From Paenibacillus larvae subsp. larvae (GTDB taxonomy: Bacteria > Bacillota > Bacilli > Paenibacillales > NBRC-103111), in assembly GCF_002003265.1 (NCBI RefSeq), contig NZ_CP019687.1, positions 4,221,501-4,285,500 of the forward strand: DNA of 64,000 nucleotides, in the 5' to 3' direction. A program made the position numbers and the translations under genes. Below the pieces are notes generated by a model. That model did no database searches. It saw only the letters and a program-made list of their open reading frames with translations, and had not been told where the DNA came from. Positions within the stretch are counted from its first letter, which is position 1. Each line of letters begins with the position of its first letter. Below, piece by piece: positions 56,912 to 64,000 of this stretch.

Positions 56912-57436
56912 ATGTCTGATTATGCGGAAGTAAACTTAAGCGGCTATTTGCTTCAGGAATGGACACATGCCTTACAGAAAACAAAGCGCCTTGGAGATCA
57001 ATCGATGATTCAGCTTGAAAAGGACGAGGACTTTCAATGGTCTGCACATGAGGAGTCCAATAGCATCGCTACGATTGTTTCCCATATGGCCGGGAATATG
57101 GAGTCGAGATGGAAAGATCTTCTGACCTCTGACGGGGAGAAAGAAAGCCGTGACCGGGACGCTGAATTTTTACCAAAGGCTTGGAGCAAAGGGCAAGTAT
57201 TAGAACAATGGGAAAGAGGTTGGGCTATCACATACAAAGCGCTGCAGGTGCTTCAGGGAAAGGATCTTCTGAAAATAATCCGTATCCGGAACGAACCACA
57301 TACCGTAGTACAGGCGATAAACCGGCAGCTCTCCCATTATTCTTATCATGTGGGCCAAATCGTATACATAGCGAAGCTGCTGAAGGGCCAAGACTGGAAA
57401 AGTCTCAGCATTCCCCGAAATAAGGACCGTACTTGA
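56912..57436 (+). CDS. DinB-superfamily protein (DUF1572 type)
   Basis: 174 residues from ATG 56912, 8 bases after TAGGAGG; ATG 56906 is too close. Four-helix DinB fold with metal-ligand-like His: HEESNSIATIVSHMAGNMESRWKDLLTSDGE (~residue 45) and RQLSHYSYHVGQIVYIAKLLKG (~residue 140), the DUF1572 H..HxxxH pattern. Members are thiol-dependent metalloenzymes of uncertain substrate. Monocistronic. Confidence 0.82.
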   Translation: MSDYAEVNLSGYLLQEWTHALQKTKRLGDQSMIQLEKDEDFQWSAHEESNSIATIVSHMAGNMESRWKDLLTSDGEKESRDRDAEFLPKAWSKGQVLEQWERGWAITYKALQVLQGKDLLKIIRIRNEPHTVVQAINRQLSHYSYHVGQIVYIAKLLKGQDWKSLSIPRNKDRT

Positions 57437-57623
57437 CGGATTATTCGGAAAGCGGGCCGTGTCAGGTTGTCTGAAAACCGAATAGGGTATATTAAAATGT
57501 AAAGAACAAAATTTAAAAGATATTTGAAACCTGTACCATCTTGAATCCGTATAAGTTGATAATCTATCCAAAAGCAGTACATTCTAGAAGGAAAATATAT
57601 ATAAAAAGGAGTTGTACCGTTTC

Positions 57624-58274
57624 ATGGAACAAACAATGACGTACTCGGACAAAGGATCATTTTCTCATATTTTGAGAACTTTCTCCTTGTCCCTTCTGGT
57701 TTCGTTTTTGGGAATGCTGGTCGGGGCATACTTTATTCCCCCGAAGATGGTACCCATTTTTATTTTTATTGAACTTGGCATGTTGATTGCCGCTTTATTC
57801 CTTAGGAAAAAGACCGGACTTGGCTATGGCTTCCTGTATACCTTTACAGCTGTCTCAGGTGTGACCCTGTATCCGGTTATTATGATGTATGGGGCAAAAA
57901 TCGGAGCTAACGTTGTAGCGGGTACATTTATCACCACTGCCGTCATTTTCGGTTCTCTGGCTTTGTATGCACACCGCTCGAAAAGAGATTTCTTCTTCCT
58001 GGGAGGCTTTCTGTTTGCTGCAACAATCGGATTAATCATTATCAGTCTGATTAATCTGTTTCTGCCAATTGCCGCAGGCGGGTTCAACATCCTTTGGGCT
58101 GGTGCAGGTGTCCTGATTTTCAGCGGCTGGGTTCTGTATGATGTTAGCCAGTACCGTGAGGGAGTAGCAGTAGAAGATGTTCCTATGGCTGCCCTTAACA
58201 TCTATCTGGATTTCATTAACCTGTTCCTGTATCTGCTTCGTCTGGTCGCTGCTATCTTCGGTGGAAGAGACTAA
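57624..58274 (+). CDS. Bax inhibitor-1/YccA-family membrane protein
   Basis: 216 residues from ATG 57624 (AAAAAGGAG 12 bases upstream). Seven membrane helices. LRTFSLSLLVSFLGMLVGAYFIP, GLGYGFLYTFTAVSGVTLYPVI, NVVAGTFITTAVIFGSLALYA and the end NIYLDFINLFLYLLRLVAAIFGGRD are typical of bacterial BI-1 (YetJ-like) calcium-leak or stress proteins. The conserved Asp region VLYDVSQY is present. Confidence 0.9.
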   Translation: MEQTMTYSDKGSFSHILRTFSLSLLVSFLGMLVGAYFIPPKMVPIFIFIELGMLIAALFLRKKTGLGYGFLYTFTAVSGVTLYPVIMMYGAKIGANVVAGTFITTAVIFGSLALYAHRSKRDFFFLGGFLFAATIGLIIISLINLFLPIAAGGFNILWAGAGVLIFSGWVLYDVSQYREGVAVEDVPMAALNIYLDFINLFLYLLRLVAAIFGGRD

Positions 58275-58305
58275 TACCGGGAAATTTCACAATGAAATAA
58301 GACAT

Positions 58306-58355
58306 AAAAAGACCTTCAATTGCGCCGTTTAGGTGCCAATTGGAGGTCTTTTTTT
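58306..58355 (+). terminator. Terminator after the BI-1 gene
   Basis: AAAAAGACCTTCAATTG pairs with CAATTGGAGGTCTTTTT across a 14-base loop and ends in seven T. Confidence 0.92.
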
Positions 58356-58434
58356 AGTGAATCCAAACATGGTTTAACCAGGCTCATTCCTGGTTAAACT
58401 AAAGACATCAGGCGGATAAGGAGGAGAAGGCCCC

Positions 58435-58686
58435 ATGGCTGTTAAAGGGGATGATCTCGTCAAATATATAACCGAACGGGTAATAACCTATATCGATACT
58501 CCGAGAGAACTTCGTAAGGAAAAACGGAAACAGCAGAAAGCGCAAAAAGAACCATGGACAACGAGATGGTTCGGTTTACTTCCACTGTCGATTTCCCTAT
58601 GGAACCGTAACAGGAAAGATAAGCGGTCCCGCCGTGTTTCCCGCCGTCATTCAACCAAGCATTCCCTTCCTTCAAATAAAGAGTAA
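58435..58686 (+). CDS. yqzE: YqzE-family protein
   Basis: 83 residues with AGGAGGAGAAGG upstream. VKYITERVITYIDTPRELRKEKRKQQKAQKEPW followed in the same order by RWFGLLPLSISLW matches YqzE of Bacillus, which sits beside the comG operon and yqhG. Basic, probably peripheral to the membrane. Function unknown. The C-terminal Arg/Lys/Ser-rich tail is longer than in Bacillus. Confidence 0.75.
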   Translation: MAVKGDDLVKYITERVITYIDTPRELRKEKRKQQKAQKEPWTTRWFGLLPLSISLWNRNRKDKRSRRVSRRHSTKHSLPSNKE

Positions 58687-58691
58687 GTCCT

Positions 58692-58734
58692 ACACAAGGA
58701 CCGGACGGATAATCCGTCCGGTCCTTGTGTTTTG
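58692..58734. terminator. Bidirectional terminator between convergent genes
   Basis: ACACAAGGACCGGACGGAT pairs perfectly with its complement around one or two bases, flanked by T- and A-rich ends. Serves yqzE and the minus-strand gene at 58737. Confidence 0.9.
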
Positions 58735-58736
58735 AT

Positions 58737-59750
58737 TTAGTTTGGATAAAAATCGCCCGATTGCATTGCTGTGGAAAATGGGATATAACGGGGTTCGTCA
58801 AAACTGACGGCAATATAGGGTTCGGCCCCTTCCCATTTCATATAACCGGCTACGGCGAAGGGGAAATCTGCCTTTTTATCATAAAGATGCCCTACATAGG
58901 CTACTCTTGGGTAGGTTTGGAGCGCTTCCGCCAAAGTCTCAAAGGTTGTAACGGGAAGGGGCTTTTTCTCAACCCAGGCTAATTCATCCAAAGGGCTGAA
59001 GTTTGTATACAGCCGGTGTTCCAATAAAGCGGATTTTGTGGTTATTGTGCGGGGTGAGGGTTTAGCTTCCTTCACCCACAGTTCAGTATCGTGAACGGGG
59101 AGCAAATCCCCGGTTTTTGCATCAAAGAAATAGTCAAGGCCTTTAACTGTAACTTTCCAGGAGGCATGAAGCGCATCCGGATACAATGCTTCCTTGTTGA
59201 TTGATTGATCTTGTAAAAAGGTTTCCAGGGTAAAAGAAGAAGGAATAAGTCCCTGCTCCTGTAAGGAGCGGTGAAGCGTAGTAAAACTGAATAAAGGATG
59301 CTTGCCTGCACCGTATTCCCCAAGACGGTAAGTTCCGTCAGGGTTAGCGTAGACGATCATATAGCCGACTTGTTGTCCCCTGTTATGCAGAAGGACAATA
59401 AACCCGTGATTACCCGGTCCCACGGGATAGCTTGTCCACTTGGCCCCTGCCCATTTCTCAAAGCCTTTTTCCTTGGCAAGCTGGTTTCTCCAGCCTTCTA
59501 TGGATGTGTCCAGTACAGACTGGGTATTTCCTGTTTGAACAACTTTTTTATCGGCCGGTTCGGCAGCGGTGCGGGACGAAGCTTGAGGGTTGTCCTCATT
59601 CGAAGCAGCCATTGCTTTGGATAAGGAAATGGCCTCAATTGGCGTGAACGGCTTTCCCTGACTGTCTGCTATAGACTGGATAGGGAAAGCCAGGGAAAGC
59701 CCGATTCCGACGATCAGAGCCATCCAATACCATGTCTGGGTTCGTTTCAA
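58737..59750 (-). CDS. Membrane-anchored or secreted protein of unknown function
   Basis: 337 residues from TTG 59750, 6 bases after AAGGTG; GTG 59757 overlaps that site. One N-terminal hydrophobic segment (WYWMALIVGIGLSLAFPIQSIA), then a low-complexity linker, then a soluble region with GNHGFIVLLHNRGQQVGYMIVY, GTYRLGEYGAGKHPLFS and YFFDAKTGDLLPV (PepSY-like turn), ending in YIAVSFDEPRYIPFS. No family recognised. It occupies the place between yqzE and yqhG, where Bacillus has yqzG. Confidence 0.7.
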   Translation of the reverse strand: MKRTQTWYWMALIVGIGLSLAFPIQSIADSQGKPFTPIEAISLSKAMAASNEDNPQASSRTAAEPADKKVVQTGNTQSVLDTSIEGWRNQLAKEKGFEKWAGAKWTSYPVGPGNHGFIVLLHNRGQQVGYMIVYANPDGTYRLGEYGAGKHPLFSFTTLHRSLQEQGLIPSSFTLETFLQDQSINKEALYPDALHASWKVTVKGLDYFFDAKTGDLLPVHDTELWVKEAKPSPRTITTKSALLEHRLYTNFSPLDELAWVEKKPLPVTTFETLAEALQTYPRVAYVGHLYDKKADFPFAVAGYMKWEGAEPYIAVSFDEPRYIPFSTAMQSGDFYPN

Positions 59751-59871
59751 TATAATCACCTTACCTAATCTTTTCAGTTTATGTGCACATTCTAATCCAT
59801 ATGCATAAAAAAGTTTGTTAGAACCTGTAACGGACTATTTGAATTCTTTTAGCGAGAGCCGTCAATTGCAG

Positions 59872-60891
59872 TCAGGAAAATACCCGTAAATGAAACAATC
59901 CGCAGTTTATGACGGAGACTTTAATCCGGGGCCGGTATTGCCAGTCAATTTCCTGTCTGCGGCCCGCAAATTGTGCGCTGATTTCACTTCTTTTGTCCAT
60001 TTCGGCCGCTAAAAGCAGACCGTTGTAATAATAATGGATCCGGTCTAATTCTTCCTGAAGCCGGATATTGGCTTCTTTGGCCCAGGAATGATCATACCTC
60101 ATCAATTTTTGCTGCAAATATTCTTCCAGAGAGTGGGTTGCTTTCGACAGGGTAATGACTTCACCCGTAAGATGGATATTTTCCGGCAGGCGGGGAGTCA
60201 GCTTTTTGGATAACGTATAGTCATAGAATTGCTCCCTGATTTCTCCTGTTGTCAGATGAATTCCAAGGGAATGAATTTCACTCCGCTTCATATCGCAAAC
60301 CAGTTCGACTTTAAAATTCATGGCGAACCAGGTTCCGTAAGTAAGCAGAGGAGGACCAAACACAGGACGGCTCCCGGGTTCTTCAAACAATCGGACATAA
60401 CGGCCATGATTTTTGGCAGATGCGAACAACTGAGCCAGCCGTCTGCTTCCAAATGTCACTTCGTCTGTAGGAACTCTGGCAATCGGAGCGGCAGGAACAA
60501 AACCGAAATACCTTCCCAGAATACTGTCACTGGCGTAAGAACCAGGTGCACCCCCTTGCGGCTGCTTAGCTGCATTAGAAGAGGGAGGATGCGGTGCAGG
60601 GCGGATTATCTGTGGAGAGGCGGGAGCAAATTTGGCCTGGATATCCGCTGCGGAACCCGGTTTATCCGAAACCGCCTCATCAGGACGGCGAAAGATCCAG
60701 GTATAGGTCATAGTTTCAGGTTCGACACCTGTCCGCTCCACAAAACTCCAGTAGTAGGGACGTCCTGTCAGTTCACGGTCTGCTTCGGGAGATAGTTTTA
60801 CAGTTACATATTCCCTTGTTTTTTCAATAATCTGACAGTTGTAAGATTCCAGGTACCTCATCACAAATTGTTCGATTTGTTCTGTTTTCAT
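59872..60891 (-). CDS. yqhG: YqhG-family protein
   Basis: 339 residues. QFVMRYLESYNCQIIEKTREYVTVKLSPEADRELTGRPYYWSFVERTG (in two runs) and the ending IDWQYRPRIKVSVINCGLFHLRV match YqhG of Bacillus, which is about 260 residues. Here a ~60-residue Pro/Ala/Ser-rich insert (~residues 78-140) makes it longer. Function unknown. Overlaps the yqhH stop by 4 bases. Confidence 0.82.
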   Translation of the reverse strand: MKTEQIEQFVMRYLESYNCQIIEKTREYVTVKLSPEADRELTGRPYYWSFVERTGVEPETMTYTWIFRRPDEAVSDKPGSAADIQAKFAPASPQIIRPAPHPPSSNAAKQPQGGAPGSYASDSILGRYFGFVPAAPIARVPTDEVTFGSRRLAQLFASAKNHGRYVRLFEEPGSRPVFGPPLLTYGTWFAMNFKVELVCDMKRSEIHSLGIHLTTGEIREQFYDYTLSKKLTPRLPENIHLTGEVITLSKATHSLEEYLQQKLMRYDHSWAKEANIRLQEELDRIHYYYNGLLLAAEMDKRSEISAQFAGRRQEIDWQYRPRIKVSVINCGLFHLRVFS

Positions 60892-62687
60892 GTTGTCCTC
60901 TTATTATTTGCAGGAGATAAGGGTTTGCCGATCCGGTGAAGTAACCCATGAAGGTGTTCATTCTTTTTGGATTTTTCCTCTATTTCTTGCCGGGCGGAAT
61001 GAAAGGTATCTCCAAGCTGACCAATCCGGTGACGCAAGTCGTCATCCGACTTCGCCTCCATCGCCAATTTAAATAAGGAAGATTCCAGGGAATTTGCTTT
61101 CTCTATACGCTCCAAAATGGTATCCAGCTCTCCGATGACGGCTTCAAACATATTGATTTTTTCGTGAAGCAAATTGAGAATATGCTCTTCAATGGTACCT
61201 TGTGTAGACAGATTATAAATCTTGACATCATTGGTTTGGCCGAGACGATGTACCCTGCCGATCCGCTGTTCCACTCTCATCGGGTTCCAGGGCAGGTCAA
61301 AATTGATTATATGGTGGCAGAATTGCAGGTTAATTCCTTCTCCCCCCGCTTCTGTAGCTACAAGGACCTGGGCGCGGTTGCGGAACAAGTCCATCATCCA
61401 GTCTTTTTTGCCCCGGTTCATTCCTCCCCTGTAGGGGACAGCTGTGATACCGCGGTCTTTCAAATATTTGAGCAGATATTCCTGGGAGGCCCGGTATTCG
61501 GTGAATATGATGACTTTTTCCTGGATGTTCCGGATCAGTTCCATCACTTTTTCCGCTTTTGTATTAGATTCAATACTGCGGATCAGTTCAACCAGTTCCC
61601 AGATTTTGGACCGGACGGGCGAGTCCTCCTCTGTCTTTTTGAACAGATTCACCAGGGTGATGAACACGGCATCCCTGGAGCTGCATACTTCCCGCTGGAG
61701 AGTGACCAGGGACAGCATACTGCCGATGTCTCCCTTGCTTTCCTCATATCTGCTTCTGACAAAGCCGGTTACTCCGTCATACAATGCTTGTTCTTCGGGG
61801 GAGAGCCTAAGCGGGATATTCTGTACTATCCGTTTTGTAAAAGCCAAGTTTCCGTCACTGCGCCGGTTCCGGATCATGACCTTGGATAATTCCTGCTGCA
61901 GAATACCTTCATTTTTGGGAACCCGCTTGCCGAGAACAAAGTTGGCCTGAAAATTCCCTTGTCCGCCGAGCTGGCCGGGTTTAAGCAGGGTGATCAGGTT
62001 ATACAATTCTTTCAGATCGTTCTGTACGGGTGTTGCAGTCAGCAGCAGACAGTATTTTTTTCTCAGTTCGTTGATAAAAATGTAATTGCTCGTTTTTTTG
62101 TTTTTCAGCTTATGTGCCTCATCTACAATCAGCATATCGTATTCCTGCTTCAGCACGATTTCCCGGTGAGGTTCTCTTTTGGCCGTATCCATGGAGGCTA
62201 CAATAACATCCACCTGTTCCCACATATAGGCTTTTTTCTGAGCGGCTGCGGGAATGCCGAATTTTTGGTTCAACTCCCGGACCCACTGAAGCACAAGGGA
62301 AGCGGGAACCAGAATCAACACTTTTCGCACCAGACCCCGGATCATATATTCTTTTAAAATAAGCCCGGCCTCAATTGTCTTACCAAGACCTACTTCATCC
62401 GCCAATATAGCCCGGCCCCGCATCTCCATGAGAACTTTTTTGGCCGTATCGATCTGGTGCTGCATCGGTTCGACACCTTTCAGATGGCTCAGGCACTGTA
62501 AATCTTCAAAGCTATGGACAAGCTCAGCTTTTTCGGCTTCGTAGGCCAGTTGAAACATCGTCCAATCATCCCAGGGGCCATTACGGACATACCTTGTCTC
62601 CCACTCCTCGAACCAGCTGCGGTCAAAATGAATGTGAAGCTGATCATGCACGGGTACGATGTGTTCCTGGTTCTTCGTTTGCTGCAT
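60888..62687 (-). CDS. yqhH: SNF2-family DEAD/DEAH-box helicase
   Basis: 599 residues, ATG 62687 after AAAGGAGG. Motif I ILADEVGLGKTIEAGLILKEYM (~residue 95), motif II VDEAHKLKN, motif III LLTATPVQNDLKELYNL, C-terminal helicase IIFTEYRASQEYLLKYL, QVLVATEAGGEGINLQFCHHII and the QRIGRVHRLGQ box VI. Belongs to the RapA/YqhH-like SNF2 group, ATP-driven DNA or RNA-polymerase remodellers. Conserved gene order with yqhG. Confidence 0.9.
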   Translation of the reverse strand: MQQTKNQEHIVPVHDQLHIHFDRSWFEEWETRYVRNGPWDDWTMFQLAYEAEKAELVHSFEDLQCLSHLKGVEPMQHQIDTAKKVLMEMRGRAILADEVGLGKTIEAGLILKEYMIRGLVRKVLILVPASLVLQWVRELNQKFGIPAAAQKKAYMWEQVDVIVASMDTAKREPHREIVLKQEYDMLIVDEAHKLKNKKTSNYIFINELRKKYCLLLTATPVQNDLKELYNLITLLKPGQLGGQGNFQANFVLGKRVPKNEGILQQELSKVMIRNRRSDGNLAFTKRIVQNIPLRLSPEEQALYDGVTGFVRSRYEESKGDIGSMLSLVTLQREVCSSRDAVFITLVNLFKKTEEDSPVRSKIWELVELIRSIESNTKAEKVMELIRNIQEKVIIFTEYRASQEYLLKYLKDRGITAVPYRGGMNRGKKDWMMDLFRNRAQVLVATEAGGEGINLQFCHHIINFDLPWNPMRVEQRIGRVHRLGQTNDVKIYNLSTQGTIEEHILNLLHEKINMFEAVIGELDTILERIEKANSLESSLFKLAMEAKSDDDLRHRIGQLGDTFHSARQEIEEKSKKNEHLHGLLHRIGKPLSPANNKRTT

Positions 62688-62860
62688 GCTAAGAAATGCC
62701 TCCTTTCATAAAGAGCCACTGGCTATCTGATCTCAAAGAAGAGATGGTGTTCTCTAGTATGCTCGAAAATGGGAAAGTTCATAACTTTGCCCATGCGTGT
62801 GGTATGATGGAAAAAGATACGGACATCAGGAGAAATTTTAGCGAAAAGGGGAAAAGAAAG

Positions 62861-63703
62861 ATGGAGACTTGGAGATTTGTACATACAGGAAACCGTATAC
62901 CAGCAGAAAATATGGCTATAGATGAAGCAATTCTAACAGCCCACAGTGAAGGGAAGGTTCCGCCGACTGCACGTTTTTATGGCTGGAAACCCGCGACACT
63001 TTCTATTGGCTATTTTCAGAAAGCGGAGAAGGAGATTCATTTTGACAGAGTCCGCGAGGAGAACATTGGTTTCGTTCGCCGTCCGACAGGCGGGCGGGCT
63101 GTTCTTCATGATCAGGAATTGACCTATAGTCTGATCGTTTCGGAAAAGCATCCGGGTATACCGGCAAGTGTGACAGAGGCTTATCGGGTCCTTAGCGAAG
63201 GATTGCTGCTCGGATTCCGCAAGCTGGGTCTGGCTGCAGAAATGGTTAATCTGGCTACGGAGGAGGAAAAACAAAAATATACCTCTTTAGGTTCCGCTGC
63301 CTGTTTCGATTCTCCTTCCTGGTACGAACTTGTCGTGGAAGGACGTAAAGTAGCGGGCAGCGCCCAGGTGCGCAACAAGGGGGTAGTGCTTCAACACGGT
63401 TCTATTTTGCTTGAGCTGGATGCCGACCTGCTGTTCAGCCTCCTGAAGTTTTCAAATGAGCGCATCCGGGAACGTATGAAACAAAGCTTTCTGCAAAAAG
63501 CTGTGGCCATTAACGATATTATGCGCAGTCTGGGTCGCAAAGAAGTGAATCTTTCCGATGTGGAACTGGCTTTTAAAGAGGGGGTTCGGGAAGGCCTGCA
63601 AGTGGAACTTCAGGATAGCGGGCTTACTCCTTACGAAGAAGAACTGGCTGCTAAACTGGTAAAGGAAAAGTATGGAACTGAGGAATGGAACAAACGGAGA
63701 TAA
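62861..63703 (+). CDS. lipM: Octanoyltransferase LipM
   Basis: 280 residues from ATG 62861 (AAAGGGGAAAAG upstream); the frame back to 62696 has no ribosome site and crosses the yqhH leader. WRFVHTGNRIPAENMAIDEAI, FYGWKPATLSIGYFQ, FVRRPTGGRAVLHDQELTYS, and the catalytic Cys148 in SAACFDSPSWYELVVEGRKVAGSAQ (in runs). Moves octanoyl from ACP to GcvH in firmicute lipoate synthesis. Close match over the full length to Bacillus LipM (YqhM). Confidence 0.93.
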   Translation: METWRFVHTGNRIPAENMAIDEAILTAHSEGKVPPTARFYGWKPATLSIGYFQKAEKEIHFDRVREENIGFVRRPTGGRAVLHDQELTYSLIVSEKHPGIPASVTEAYRVLSEGLLLGFRKLGLAAEMVNLATEEEKQKYTSLGSAACFDSPSWYELVVEGRKVAGSAQVRNKGVVLQHGSILLELDADLLFSLLKFSNERIRERMKQSFLQKAVAINDIMRSLGRKEVNLSDVELAFKEGVREGLQVELQDSGLTPYEEELAAKLVKEKYGTEEWNKRR

Positions 63704-63755
63704 AGGAAAGTTCAGATAGATCTGGTATGATTCTGTGGCCCTAATAGATGAATGA

Positions 63756-63806
63756 TAAAAACCTCATGTCAATTCCCTGCTTAGGGAATGCATGAGGTTT
63801 ATTCTC
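63756..63806. terminator. Terminator between lipM and the aminotransferase gene
   Basis: AAACCTCATG and ATTCCCT arms pair with AGGGAAT and CATGAGGTTT around GCTT, then ATTCTCTTT. The A-run on the left lets it work for both convergent genes. Confidence 0.85.
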
Positions 63807-63819
63807 TTTAGGAGCGCAG

Positions 63820-64000
63820 TCAGTTAATAGCTGCCTCAAAAGCCTGCTGAATTTTCCGGGTGACAGGACCCGGTATTCCCTTTCCGACCGGAATGCCGTC
63901 AATTTCTGTAACCGGCGTTACTTCACTGGTTGTACCGGTTATGAATACCTCATCAGCACTGCCCAGCTCTTTTAATGTAAAGGGAGCCTCTTCAACAGGA
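63820..64000 (-). CDS. dat: D-amino-acid aminotransferase, C-terminal end (runs out of window)
   Basis: The visible 59 residues read EEAPFTLKELGSADEVFITGTTSEVTPVTEID (two runs) and GIPGPVTRKIQQAFEAAIN, then TGA 63820. The TGTTSEV.PV..ID motif and the PGPVTR end fit PLP fold-type IV D-alanine aminotransferase better than branched-chain aminotransferase, but the latter cannot be excluded from this piece. Confidence 0.78.
   Translation of the reverse strand, partial: PVEEAPFTLKELGSADEVFITGTTSEVTPVTEIDGIPVGKGIPGPVTRKIQQAFEAAIN

Noticed and set aside
61164-61889. 241-codon open frame on the plus strand
   Set aside because: Antisense to the SNF2 helicase, whose motifs are unmistakable.

Overview
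The window looks like the chromosome of a Paenibacillaceae firmicute. Shine-Dalgarno sites are strong, TTG and GTG starts are common, and the yqzE - yqhG - yqhH - lipM neighbourhood is arranged as in Bacillus. The density of insertion sequences and freshly broken genes would fit a host-adapted species such as Paenibacillus larvae, but the species is an inference. No database could be searched; family names rest on motifs and recall.

Layout. 1-7.2 kb: a giant Rhs/YD-repeat polymorphic toxin with an unusual N-terminal tandem repeat, split by one nonsense codon, followed by a twice-frameshifted small gene in the immunity position. 7.2-8.3 kb: IS1182-type wreck. 8.3-14.4 kb: a WxL surface-protein locus (small WxL protein, DUF916/DUF3324 anchor interrupted by a 1,389-bp IS256-type element with perfect 8-bp target duplication, large WxL adhesin). 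14.5-19.7 kb: IS110 and IS256 relics, a broken Mga-like regulator, a second copy of the WxL promoter region in front of a decayed WxL paralogue, and a broken glycosyltransferase. 19.7-21.8 kb: MarR regulator, RluA-type pseudouridine synthase, rRNA-methyltransferase-like gene. 22.0-27.6 kb: glgBCDA, in which three of four genes carry a lesion. 27.7-30.2 kb: small secreted/membrane protein locus resembling bacteriocin-immunity pairs, with a duplicated small membrane protein. 30.4-34.3 kb: secreted GHL10 glycosidase-like protein, flavohaemoprotein hmp and an arcA cut by the second IS256 copy. 35.7-40.0 kb: radical-SAM/SPASM - ABC exporter - S41 protease cluster that looks like a RiPP pathway whose first gene was lost at the IS boundary. 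40.5-51.8 kb: cobalamin riboswitch and anaerobic corrin-ring operon cbiC-D-E-T-F-G-H-J-(cobA-hemD)-K-L-M-N-Q-O. 51.8-56.5 kb: L-serine dehydratase genes, serine-type permease, three scrambled pieces of a pfoR-like gene, and a DauR/YheO-type regulator. 56.5-64 kb: tRNA-Leu(CAG), DinB-like and Bax-inhibitor-like proteins, yqzE, a lipoprotein-like or membrane-anchored unknown, yqhG, yqhH, lipM, and the 3' end of a D-amino-acid aminotransferase gene.

Theme. Core genes (cbi operon apart from cobA-hemD, sda, yqh, lipM, hmp) are intact. Energy storage (glycogen), arginine deiminase, siroheme/cobalamin entry (cobA-hemD), the Rhs toxin and the WxL/exopolysaccharide genes carry nonsense codons, single-base indels, deletions or IS insertions. 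Many indels lie in or next to A-runs, so some could be sequencing artefacts; the nonsense codons, the cobA-hemD deletion and the IS insertions are not homopolymer errors.
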